Shown: piece after piece, positions 8,192 to 15,667 of the stretch
How positions within the stretch are numbered: the stretch's first letter is position 1
Layout of the letters: the number at the start of each line of letters is the position of its first letter
Assembly: GCA_900550785.1 (NCBI GenBank)
Contig: URTL01000018.1
Span: 1 to 20,630 of the forward strand
Reading direction: 5' to 3'
DNA length: 20,630 nt
DNA from: an uncultured Collinsella sp.
Lineage (GTDB): Bacteria; Actinomycetota; Coriobacteriia; Coriobacteriales; Coriobacteriaceae
Notes under the pieces: generated by a model
Told to the model about the DNA's origin: nothing
Seen by the model: the letters and a program-made list of their open reading frames with translations, nothing else
The model's database searches: none
Translations under genes and position numbers: made by a program

Positions 8192-8260
8192 AAAAAATTG
8201 CGGTGGAATACGGAGTAGATGAGGCTTTTGACAGCCAAAACAGTCCGTATTTCACCGCAA
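8192..8260 (-). terminator. Intrinsic terminator between convergent genes
   Basis: Arms at 8198-8214 and 8244-8260 pair over 17 bases with one mismatch. The 29-base loop can itself fold (TTTTG at 8226-8230 with CAAAA at 8236-8240). On the minus strand the stem is followed directly by six T residues (8192-8197), so it should end the GltD-like transcript. On the plus strand it follows kdpE by 16 bases but lacks a T run on that side. Confidence 0.8.
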
Positions 8261-8278
8261 CTGATGGGCGGGATGGAG

Positions 8279-9496
8279 TTAGAGGCCCAAGTAGGCAATC
8301 ATACCTTCGACGGCGAGTTTGGCACCAGCTACGGCGTGAACAACCGTCAGCGGGCCGTTAACCACGTCACCGGCGGCAAAGACACCGGGCACGGTGGTCA
8401 TGCCGTTCTCATCGACCGAAAGAAGGCCGCGATGGTCGGTCTCCAGACCGCCCGTTGTAAGCACGAGTTTGTCCTTGGGCACCTGAGACGCCGCAATCAC
8501 AACCGTGTCGGCAGACGCATGGTCGAGCTCTTCCTCGTAGCCCACCACGTTATTGTCCTCGTCAAAGATAGCCGTCTCGAACACCGGACCGTTATCGTCG
8601 ATGGCGCAGATCGCCTTGCCGCACACAATCTCGGCACCATCGAGCTCGGTCAGCTCCACCTCGTCATCGATGGCAGAGATATGGCGCGATCGGGCATACA
8701 CGGTGACCTTGCGAGCGCCCGAGCGCAGGGCCGTGCGGGCAACGTCCATGGCCACATTGCCAGCACCGATGACCGCCACGTTCTGCCCGATCGCCACGCT
8801 CGAGGGATCGACCAGGTAATCGATACCAAACAGCACGTTGCCGCGCGACTCGCCGGGAATACCCAGCTTTCGAGCTCGCCAGGTACCAGTACCGACAAAG
8901 ACCGCATCATAGCCGTCGCGCAGCAGGTCGTCGATGTGGAGCGCACCGCCGATGGTGGTCGAGGGGCGAACGCGCACGCCGAGCGAGCACATCACGTGGC
9001 GGTACTTTTGCACGAGCGAGCGCGGCAGACGGAACTCGGGGATACCGTACTCCAGCACACCGCCGATCTCGGGCCGCTGCTCAAAAACAGTGACGGCGCA
9101 ACCCAGCTGCGCCATCTTAATTGCCACGGTAATGCCGGCTGGGCCGGAGCCGACCACGGCGACCTGCTTGCCGCACGACGGCGCGACCTTCCACTCTTTG
9201 CGGTCCAAATACGCCGTAGAGATATAGTTCTCGATGCTCGAAAAATGCACGGGCGCGCCCTTGCGGCCCTGGATGCACGCGCCCTCGCACTGGCCCGAAT
9301 GGTTGCAAACCATGGAGCAGACCGCGCTCATGGGATTGTTCTGGAACAGTAGCTCGCCCGCCTCTTCTAGACGACGCCGTTTGAACAGGTCAATGACCTG
9401 CGGAATAGGCGTCTGAACCGGGCAGCCCTTAAGCTGACAGAATGCCCTTTTGCAACCTAGGCAACGATTCGCCTCTTCGACAATGTGGATAGCCAC
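8279..9496 (-). CDS. GltD-like FAD/NAD(P)-dependent oxidoreductase with N-terminal Fe-S cysteines
   Basis: The 405-residue protein has two cysteine groups in its first 80 residues (Cys12, 15, 20, 25 and Cys60, 64, 70, 74), the pattern that binds [4Fe-4S] clusters in the glutamate synthase small subunit and in NfnB/dihydropyrimidine-dehydrogenase-like proteins. An FAD Rossmann motif GSGPAG (116-121), an NAD(P)H motif GAGNVA (244-249) and a closing AAGDVVNGP follow. The start is GTG at 9496, with AAGGGGAG just upstream. It probably passes electrons from NAD(P)H to a partner protein. No glutamate synthase large subunit is adjacent, so a role in glutamate synthesis cannot be assumed. It lies 102 bp after the sugar isomerase gene, so its link to pectin use is uncertain. 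Confidence 0.85.
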   Translation of the reverse strand: MAIHIVEEANRCLGCKRAFCQLKGCPVQTPIPQVIDLFKRRRLEEAGELLFQNNPMSAVCSMVCNHSGQCEGACIQGRKGAPVHFSSIENYISTAYLDRKEWKVAPSCGKQVAVVGSGPAGITVAIKMAQLGCAVTVFEQRPEIGGVLEYGIPEFRLPRSLVQKYRHVMCSLGVRVRPSTTIGGALHIDDLLRDGYDAVFVGTGTWRARKLGIPGESRGNVLFGIDYLVDPSSVAIGQNVAVIGAGNVAMDVARTALRSGARKVTVYARSRHISAIDDEVELTELDGAEIVCGKAICAIDDNGPVFETAIFDEDNNVVGYEEELDHASADTVVIAASQVPKDKLVLTTGGLETDHRGLLSVDENGMTTVPGVFAAGDVVNGPLTVVHAVAGAKLAVEGMIAYLGL

Positions 9497-9598
9497 GCAA
9501 CTCCCCTTTTTGATTCAATCCAATGGGGCGACGATAAAGATCCTTCACCGCTGCCCCAGTCAGGCAAACTTAATCGACCGCCACGGCAAAAGCCAATG

Positions 9599-10504
9599 CT
9601 ATAACTCGCGATGCGAAGCCCCGCAGCGAGCGGACATGTGCTCGAGTGTCGCCAGACAGTCAGCCGCCGTCGCCGGCACACTGTTCTCGACCACGCAGGG
9701 AATCCCAGGGCAGGCGGCAGCCGCCCAGGCCACCACGGGCTCAAAGTCGTATCGTCCCGTCTCGCCCACGCCATGGCACACCAGGCGCGAACCCGTACCG
9801 TCGCACCAACCGGCTTTGTCCTCGTTGTCGACGACCTCATAATCCTTGGCGTGCAGCACGCGGATCTTACTGCCGCATAAGTAGAGCATGCGCGCTGTGA
9901 TTTCCTGCGCTTCGTCAACAACACTGGGGTGCAGCAGCGATACCGGGTCATAGATCACGCCGAGCGACGGGCTCGAGACGCGCTCCAGCACCTCGCGGCA
10001 GCGATCCGGCGTGTTGACCGTCTCGTTCCAGCCGGGCTCAATTAGTATTTGCCCGCCCACGGCCTCGGCGCGCTCGCAGACGCGTGCGAGTCCGTCCATA
10101 AAAGCCTCAAGCGCCTCATCGGTCATGCGGTCGCCAGCAACGCGATTTTGCGCATTGGGACGACCGGTCTCGGTGCCAACCGGGCATCCGCCGAGCATCT
10201 GGGCAAAGTTCAAGCACGCCTCGTACTCGGCAAAGTTATCCATGAGCTGTTGGCGATCGGGCGTCGCCAGATTCTTATAACAGCCGAGCACGGCGACCGA
10301 AACGCCCGCCTCGTCGAGCACCGTACGCAAATGGTCGGCAAGCTCGCGGGTCAGGCCGCCTCGATCGATCCCCATCGATGCGTAGAGCACCTTGATCGGC
10401 AGCTGAATGCACGAAAAGCCCAGCTCTCCCGCCATGCGAATGCGTTCCTCGACGGTCCCCTGCGGAAGGTCGTGCAAACGTACGCCCGGAGTAATGGCCC
10501 CCAC
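9599..10504 (-). CDS. TIM-barrel sugar isomerase/epimerase (xylose-isomerase-like)
   Basis: About 301 residues in the AP-endonuclease-2/xylose-isomerase-like TIM-barrel superfamily. Likely metal ligands follow the superfamily order: Glu156 in LIEPGWNE, Asp186 in IYDPVSLLHP, His218 in VLHAKDYE and Glu273 in VVENS. Its place directly after the GH105 gene suggests that it isomerises or epimerises a sugar acid from pectin, but the substrate cannot be read from the sequence. The start is not certain: GTG at 10504, one base after the GH105 stop, has AAGGGA ten bases upstream; GTG at 10513 would overlap that stop but sits too close to the same site. The open frame back to 10669 lies within GH105 and is not used. 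Tight spacing indicates translational coupling. Confidence 0.8.
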   Translation of the reverse strand: MGAITPGVRLHDLPQGTVEERIRMAGELGFSCIQLPIKVLYASMGIDRGGLTRELADHLRTVLDEAGVSVAVLGCYKNLATPDRQQLMDNFAEYEACLNFAQMLGGCPVGTETGRPNAQNRVAGDRMTDEALEAFMDGLARVCERAEAVGGQILIEPGWNETVNTPDRCREVLERVSSPSLGVIYDPVSLLHPSVVDEAQEITARMLYLCGSKIRVLHAKDYEVVDNEDKAGWCDGTGSRLVCHGVGETGRYDFEPVVAWAAAACPGIPCVVENSVPATAADCLATLEHMSARCGASHREL

Positions 10505-10505
10505 G

Positions 10506-11744
10506 TTATTCACATCCCTTATGAGCGTTGATGCCCGGGGTGTATCCGCCAAACGGGTCCTCGATGGAGCACACGCCCGAGGGGGCGAGCGGATCGCGCT
10601 TACCGGCCAGCTTGTCGTGATGCATGGTCTCGATATAGGCAAGCACCAGCGGCGCCACGCCCTTCGCATCGTTTTTGACGATAGGCTCGCTCATGTAGTA
10701 ATCAAACGTGCCCTCGCGGTGCGCGGTGTTGCCCAGGCCCGCGACCAGGCAGATGTTGTCGAGCGCCAGCTGGCCATCATGCTCGGACAGGCAGGTCTCG
10801 CAGATGCCGTCGAAGGCGCGACGGCCGTACTGGTAGTAACGCTCGCCCAGCACGCCCAGACGCACGCCCTTCATGATGGCGTTGGCAAAGATGGCGCTGC
10901 CCGACTCCTCCAGGTAGTTGGGGGCGATATTGGGCAGGTTGATGACCTGATGCCACATGCCGGTCTTCTCGTCCTGATACGGCAGCATGGCGTCAATCAG
11001 GTCGTGGAACATCTTGCGGATCTCGTCCTTCTCGGCCGACATCGAAGGCGGCATAAGCTCCCACGTGTCAATGAGCGCCATGGCAAACCAGCCCTCGGCG
11101 CGCAGCCAGAAGTTAGCCGAAAGACCGGTGACCGGGTCGCACCAGAACTGCTTGCGACTCGCGTCGTAAGCGTGATAGTACAGACCGTTGAGGGGGTTGC
11201 GCATCAGGTCATGCACAACCTGGAACATATGGAAGCTGTCCGAGCAGGCACGACGGTTGTGGAAGCTCAGCTCGTACTGCATGTAGAACGGCTGTGCCAT
11301 GTACATGCCATCGAGCCAGATCTGGTTGGGATAGACGGCCTTGTGCCAAAACACGCCCTCTTTGGTGCGCGGCTGGGTCTCGAGCTGGCGGTAGATGGTG
11401 TCCATGGCGGCACGGTACTTGGGCTTGCCCACCAGGTCATACAGCTTGTAGAGGGTCTTGCCCGCATTGACGTTATCGAGGTTGTACTCCTGCGGGTTGT
11501 AATGCTTGATGGTACCGTCGTCCTGGACAAAGAAATCGATGTAGTCATCGGCAAAGGTCAGGTAGCGCTGCTCACCCGTGATCTCATACAGCTCGATGAG
11601 CGCCTTGATCATGCAGCCGTCGATATAGTTCCAGGTGTTCTCCTTGCCGGCGCGAATCTTTTCGATATTCCAAGCCGGCGCCTGCGGCGTAGAGGTTTCG
11701 ATCAACTGCTCGATATAACGGTCCAGGATTTGATTGCAACCCAT
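10506..11744 (-). CDS. Unsaturated rhamnogalacturonyl hydrolase, GH105 (YteR-like)
   Basis: GH105 enzymes hydrate and release the 4,5-unsaturated galacturonate left on the non-reducing end of oligosaccharides by pectin or rhamnogalacturonan lyases. The 412-residue protein has the (alpha/alpha)6-barrel style of YteR, with the likely catalytic Asp145 in QIWLDGMYMA and conserved Asp90 in NLDNVNAGK, close to YteR positions 143 and 88. No signal peptide is present, so it acts in the cytoplasm. ATG 11744 was chosen because AGAGGGG lies just upstream; an ATG at 11762 would put that site inside the gene. It is the first gene after the paired operators at 11771-11837 and is coupled to the isomerase gene downstream. 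No lyase is present here, so its substrates must be made elsewhere. Confidence 0.93.
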   Translation of the reverse strand: MGCNQILDRYIEQLIETSTPQAPAWNIEKIRAGKENTWNYIDGCMIKALIELYEITGEQRYLTFADDYIDFFVQDDGTIKHYNPQEYNLDNVNAGKTLYKLYDLVGKPKYRAAMDTIYRQLETQPRTKEGVFWHKAVYPNQIWLDGMYMAQPFYMQYELSFHNRRACSDSFHMFQVVHDLMRNPLNGLYYHAYDASRKQFWCDPVTGLSANFWLRAEGWFAMALIDTWELMPPSMSAEKDEIRKMFHDLIDAMLPYQDEKTGMWHQVINLPNIAPNYLEESGSAIFANAIMKGVRLGVLGERYYQYGRRAFDGICETCLSEHDGQLALDNICLVAGLGNTAHREGTFDYYMSEPIVKNDAKGVAPLVLAYIETMHHDKLAGKRDPLAPSGVCSIEDPFGGYTPGINAHKGCE

Positions 11745-11770
11745 TGCTGTCCCCTCTGACATAAACGATA

Positions 11771-11783
11771 GGTGAACGTTACC
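11771..11783 (-). promoter_or_regulatory. Operator of the TGAACGTT type over the GH105 transcription start
   Basis: The 13-mer GGTGAACGTTACC is an imperfect palindrome with a central CG, typical of LacI-family operators. Its centre (11777/11778) is 41 bp from that of the palindrome at 11800-11837. It covers the likely transcription start of the GH105 gene, as expected of a repressor site. The same core recurs before the symporter gene. Confidence 0.65.
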
Positions 11784-11786
11784 CCT

Positions 11787-11817
11787 AGTGTAACGCGAAC
11801 GGGGAATATAGGGTGAA
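11787..11817 (-). promoter_or_regulatory. Candidate promoter of the GH105 operon
   Basis: On the minus strand TTCACC (11812-11817), inside the right half of the palindromic operator, is followed after 19 bp by TACACT (11787-11792). The spacing is long and the -10 imperfect. However, the layout (operator at about -38, second operator at +1) is the same as at the better-looking symporter promoter. Confidence 0.45.
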
Positions 11818-11837
11818 CGTTAACCCTATATTCCCCG
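11800..11837. promoter_or_regulatory. Near-perfect 38-bp palindromic operator
   Basis: The 19-base half-sites at 11800-11818 and 11819-11837 match in 18 of 19 positions; the only mispair is the fourth base from the centre. The core is GGGTGAACGTTAACCC, a TGAACGTT operator, extended outward by an AT block and a GGGG/CCCC block. It lies 15 bp beyond the stop of the SGNH esterase gene and upstream of GH105, so as RNA it could also form a strong hairpin at the end of the esterase transcript, though no T run follows. Confidence 0.75.
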
Positions 11838-11851
11838 CAAACGGCAGACTT

Positions 11852-12520
11852 TTAGCGGCAAACGGCGGTGAGACCCGCGGCGATGCGATGCGCCAGGCGC
11901 TCATAGCCGGCAGGACTGTAATGCAGACCGTCCGGCATATAGAGCTCGCGGTGCTCTGGCAAAAACGGGCTGATGCCACTTTGCGCATACAGGTCAATCA
12001 CCGGAACGGAGTAGCGGTCACAGACCTCGAGCATCGCCTTTACGTAGGCGACCTGCGTCAACCCCAGGTGATTGAGCTCATCGCTTGCCGGGATATCCTT
12101 CTCGTGCTTACCGCTCGTCTTGCACGGCGTCATAAACACAAGCTTTGCCTGGGGCGAACGCGCCGTGATGGTGCGGATCAGGTAATCGAGTGCACCGTAG
12201 AACTCATGCACGTCCGTGCTGCCCAGCTCGCCAAGCGGCACGTTGCGGCTAAAGTCGTTGACGCCGCCAAAGACGATGTAGATATCAGCCGCATTGTCGA
12301 TGCCGTCCAGGCGCTCGACAAACGAATCGCTGCGGTCGGCCTTGATGGCGATACGCGAACCCTTGATGCCAAAGTTCTCGATGACCGCGCCTCCCAGCAA
12401 CGCGCCCAAATGCGAGGTCCACGAGATGTCGTTGCCTCCCCCACCGCAGCCGTTGTCGCCCCAGGTCGTTGAGTCGCCAAAGCAGCAAATGGTCGATTCA
12501 CTCAAGCTCTTCGTTTCCAT
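11852..12520 (-). CDS. SGNH/GDSL-family esterase, probably a pectin or rhamnogalacturonan deacetylase
   Basis: A 222-residue cytoplasmic serine esterase. The SGNH blocks are visible: CFGDSTTWG with nucleophile Ser17, the FGGVND block carrying the oxyanion Asn, and the closing DGLHYSPAGY with the catalytic Asp and His. This family includes rhamnogalacturonan acetylesterases, and the company of CE8, GH28 and GH105 genes makes removal of acetyl groups from pectin fragments the likely role. ATG 12520 follows GAGGAGAAG; the frame stays open to 12580, but that start has no good site. It begins 47 bp after the CE8 fusion gene and is probably the last gene of that operon, ending just before the palindrome at 11800-11837. 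Confidence 0.87.
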   Translation of the reverse strand: METKSLSESTICCFGDSTTWGDNGCGGGGNDISWTSHLGALLGGAVIENFGIKGSRIAIKADRSDSFVERLDGIDNAADIYIVFGGVNDFSRNVPLGELGSTDVHEFYGALDYLIRTITARSPQAKLVFMTPCKTSGKHEKDIPASDELNHLGLTQVAYVKAMLEVCDRYSVPVIDLYAQSGISPFLPEHRELYMPDGLHYSPAGYERLAHRIAAGLTAVCR

Positions 12521-12567
12521 AATCTTCTCCTCATCCGCCCATCGGCGATCATACAGGAACGTACCGT

Positions 12568-14757
12568 TTATTCGCAGCATGCCGAGGGGCTATGCACGGG
12601 GGCGCATTCCGCAACGTGCGAATCGAGCCATTCGATATCCTCGGCAAGATGTGCCACGCCCAGATGGTGTTCACCCGGACACACCTCGTGCCGCAGGCCA
12701 TCTCTGCGACCCAGCAACTTGTAGGCATCGCGCACGATCTTGAGCTGCTCGTCAACATTTTTCAGCCCGCGCGCACCGTTCAGATGATCCTCTTCGCAGC
12801 TCTGCACCAACAGCGGGCGCGGCGCGACGAGCGAGGCAATATCGCCCATGTCGAGTAAGCGCCAAAGTCCGGGTGTGTAGTTGCAGCTGCAATTGCCATT
12901 GAGGTGCAGCAGTGAATCACCGACACCGTACAGATAGCCCGAGACAAACGCCTTGCGCACACGCGGGTCGAGTGCGGCCAGGTACAACGTCATGTAGCCG
13001 CCACCCGAAAAACCAAAGCAACCCAGGTCATCCATGGCAATATCGCCGCGCGCCTCTAGGTAATCGATCAGACGCATGTTATCCCAGGCGTTGAGGCCCG
13101 CAACGGTAAGTCCCAGCGGCTCGGCCATGCGCGCCTGGTTTAGGCACGTGCCGCGCAGAAAGCTGTTCTCGTCATCGCCCTGACCTTTCCAGTCACGACG
13201 GTGTCCCCAACCGCGTGCGTCGGGGCAGACGGTCACGTAACCCATACGCGCCAAACGTAGACCGTAGTCGTAATTGAACTTACGCACAGCATCATCGACC
13301 GCCGGCACGCCCGTCACGCCCGCAACACTTGCGGCGCCTGCTCCCTGATGGCCATGCGGGCAGATATAGCAACGCTTAAGCCCCCGTCCATCAAGCTTCG
13401 GATGAGACGGCTCCAACAGGTAAAACGACATCCACACATCGTGCTCAACCTGCAGCATCGCATGAGTACGCACAATGCCGCCGGCAACCCGCACGCGGCT
13501 GAGCTCACGAATCTCAATCGGGACGCGGTCCATAAGCGAAAGGCCCAAAACATCGTACAGACGAGTCCTGGTCGCAATCTTCCACGCCTCAAAATCTGCA
13601 GGAGTCTTGCCCGCAAATGCCGCCGAGCGCCCTTCGCGCTTCAGCCGGGCACGCAGCGCAGGCTCGTCTTCGCAGTACGTCTCGATGTGCACGGTGCGAC
13701 CATTGGCAGATAGCCCAGCCGTCTCCACCGCATCACCGTCGCCGCCCTCGGGATCCCAGCCATCCGCACCGGCAAGCACCTGCTCGCGAGCGTACCCGGC
13801 GGCAGCCATCACATCAAGTTCATTCGCCCACGGCACCCAGCCGGTAGTATCGCCCGCCGGCCCATACAGGATCGCGCCAGCATACTGCGCGCAGTTGTGC
13901 GCCGCCGGTTTATTCCAATCCCACCAGCCTTCGCGCTTGATATGTCGCCCTAGCCAACAATCGATCAGCGCAGTTTGCGCCCATTCGCGCCAAGGACGGC
14001 CCAGGTAGACCGAATCCGGCGCCACGCCATCCGGAGCTGTAAACGAACAACCATGAAACACAAATCCGTACGGCTCGCCTTTAGGCGTGGAGGCTGCCGT
14101 TACATACCCGTTGACATCCATATCGCGGTTGAGCGAGCGAATCTCGCACCCCTCAAAGTAGGCACGCGCGCCGCCAAAGATAAAGTCGACATCGCCCTCG
14201 ATCCGGCAACGTCGAAAATACTGGCGTCCCACCCGGCGCGGCGCATACTGTTTGGGTCCTATAAACCCGCCCGGTTTGGCCTCATGCGGCGGCAGCGGAC
14301 CCAAAAACAGCGTGTCTTGGTGTCCCTTAATGCAGCAGGCATCGACAACCAGACGGTCGCCATCAGCATACAGGGCAATCGCTTGACCGACCTCGCGCCC
14401 ATCGCCGGCATCATTTACGATCGTTAGGTTCTCGAGCCGCACGTCGTCGGCATCGACCAAAACGGTATAGGTCCTAAAGGTGCCGAGCATTCCGTCGATG
14501 CCCGATCCGTCCCCCGAGGGCATCTTGGCGCCCAAGCCGCCCACGATACGCACGCTATCGGCCGTCTCTCCCTCAATCGTCACATGCGAGCGATGAATCT
14601 CGACCCGCTCGCGATACTCGCCCGGATCGACGCGAATCATCACCGGTTGCTCGGCATCCGGATAGAGCTGATCGGCTGCCGCCAAGGCATCGGAAATCGT
14701 TGGATACACTCCTGCCGCAGCCCTCGAAACGCGCAGCGTATAGATACTTTCGCTCAT
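12568..14757 (-). CDS. Two-domain pectin esterase: CE8 methylesterase fused to an alpha/beta-hydrolase
   Basis: The 729-residue protein carries two catalytic units. Residues 1 to about 330 form a right-handed beta helix of carbohydrate esterase family 8, which removes methyl groups from galacturonan: GHQDTL (145-150, with Gln147 and Asp148), DFIFG (Asp191) and LGRPW (Arg254) supply the known catalytic set. After a linker, residues about 385-725 form an alpha/beta-hydrolase related to acetyl-xylan-esterase/dienelactone-hydrolase-like proteins, with nucleophile Ser584 in GFSGGG, a likely Asp657 in SCEEDH and His697/698 in GEHHLG. No signal peptide is seen, so it should act on imported fragments. 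The ATG at 14757 overlaps the stop of the upstream esterase by ATGA, a coupled start. The pair of activities would strip methyl and perhaps acetyl esters in one polypeptide; the acyl specificity of the second half is inferred. Confidence 0.9.
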   Translation of the reverse strand: MSESIYTLRVSRAAAGVYPTISDALAAADQLYPDAEQPVMIRVDPGEYRERVEIHRSHVTIEGETADSVRIVGGLGAKMPSGDGSGIDGMLGTFRTYTVLVDADDVRLENLTIVNDAGDGREVGQAIALYADGDRLVVDACCIKGHQDTLFLGPLPPHEAKPGGFIGPKQYAPRRVGRQYFRRCRIEGDVDFIFGGARAYFEGCEIRSLNRDMDVNGYVTAASTPKGEPYGFVFHGCSFTAPDGVAPDSVYLGRPWREWAQTALIDCWLGRHIKREGWWDWNKPAAHNCAQYAGAILYGPAGDTTGWVPWANELDVMAAAGYAREQVLAGADGWDPEGGDGDAVETAGLSANGRTVHIETYCEDEPALRARLKREGRSAAFAGKTPADFEAWKIATRTRLYDVLGLSLMDRVPIEIRELSRVRVAGGIVRTHAMLQVEHDVWMSFYLLEPSHPKLDGRGLKRCYICPHGHQGAGAASVAGVTGVPAVDDAVRKFNYDYGLRLARMGYVTVCPDARGWGHRRDWKGQGDDENSFLRGTCLNQARMAEPLGLTVAGLNAWDNMRLIDYLEARGDIAMDDLGCFGFSGGGYMTLYLAALDPRVRKAFVSGYLYGVGDSLLHLNGNCSCNYTPGLWRLLDMGDIASLVAPRPLLVQSCEEDHLNGARGLKNVDEQLKIVRDAYKLLGRRDGLRHEVCPGEHHLGVAHLAEDIEWLDSHVAECAPVHSPSACCE

Positions 14758-15563
14758 CGTCCATCACGCTCCCAGGAAGCGAACTGCTCAGGCCAGCCCT
14801 GAACTTGTGGCTGAATATGCTCGGCGCAGCCCTTAAATGCCGTTAGGGCCGTGGCGAGCGATGCCCCATGCTTTCCATGCGGAAAGACATGTAGGCTAAA
14901 GCCAATCCCGTGGTCGGCAAGAGCCTGCGCAAGAAGGAGGCTATTTTGAACTGGTACCGATGCATCCTCGGCGGTATGCCACAAGAACGTACGGGGGAAG
15001 CCCTCGCCCACCATATTCTCGATCGACAACTTTTGAGCCAAAGCGCCATCGGCACCCGTTAGGTGTTCGAATGAACCACGATGAGCATAGGCCCCCGAGC
15101 TTACGACCGGATAGCCCAAGCAAAGTGTGTCAGGCCGAATCGACTCAGGCGATGCCGCAATCGACTCTGCAAGCCAGGGTTGGTCCCAAAGCGCCCCGAG
15201 CAAGCCAACTAGATGCCCACCGGCCGAAAAACCCATGACCGTAATCCGATCAGGATCGACACAGTACTCTGCCGCATGGCTTCGGACGGTATCGACCGCC
15301 CGCGCGAGTTCTTGCAATGCCAGCGGATAGACAGCCGGAGCAACCGAATAGTTCAGTACAAACGCTTGGTAGCCCATCGCCAACAAACGGAGCGCTACCG
15401 GCTCGCCTTCGCGCGGCGAAACGTGATCGTAGCCGCCTCCTGGCACGACCACAACTGCAGGCAGCGGTTTTAAAGCATAAGCATCTTCGGTCGGGGCAAA
15501 AACATAAGACGTAATCGTGGCAGACGAGCCATCGACCCCAACAGGAATCGTTTTATTGAGCAT
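14754..15563 (-). CDS. Small alpha/beta-hydrolase (acetyl-xylan-esterase-like)
   Basis: This 269-residue protein belongs to the BD-FAE/lipase-like carbohydrate esterases. Its oxyanion loop is PGGGY (41-45), the nucleophile Ser113 lies in GFSAGG, and the acid and base are likely Asp200 in HTAEDASVP and His229 or His232 in FPHGKHG. No signal peptide is present. ATG 15563 has GAAAGGGA just upstream; the frame is open to 15614 but no better site is found there. It is coupled to the CE8 fusion by a 4-bp ATGA overlap and follows the GH28 gene by 104 bp. The probable role is removal of acetyl or other ester groups from pectin oligosaccharides; the true substrate is unknown. Confidence 0.85.
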   Translation of the reverse strand: MLNKTIPVGVDGSSATITSYVFAPTEDAYALKPLPAVVVVPGGGYDHVSPREGEPVALRLLAMGYQAFVLNYSVAPAVYPLALQELARAVDTVRSHAAEYCVDPDRITVMGFSAGGHLVGLLGALWDQPWLAESIAASPESIRPDTLCLGYPVVSSGAYAHRGSFEHLTGADGALAQKLSIENMVGEGFPRTFLWHTAEDASVPVQNSLLLAQALADHGIGFSLHVFPHGKHGASLATALTAFKGCAEHIQPQVQGWPEQFASWERDGR

Positions 15564-15615
15564 GTATTCCCTTTCACCATGATGCGTAGCGCAGCGCACA
15601 CGGCCGTATCGCACA

Positions 15616-15652
15616 AGGGCTGCATTGCCGATTTATCCGACAATGCAGCCCT
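15616..15652 (-). repeat. Perfect 12-bp hairpin between the GH28 and esterase genes
   Basis: Arms 15616-15627 and 15641-15652 pair perfectly around a 13-base loop, 15 bases after the GH28 stop. No T run follows on the minus strand, so it is more likely a processing or stabilising hairpin, or a weak terminator, than a strong intrinsic terminator. The rest of the 104-bp gap shows only the ribosome-binding site of the esterase. Confidence 0.6.
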
Positions 15653-15667
15653 GGTCATCAACCCGAG

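Noticed and set aside
10407..11759. 450-codon plus-strand frame opposite GH105
   Set aside because: His/Val/Leu-rich antisense shadow without recognisable domains; GH105 motifs lie on the minus strand.
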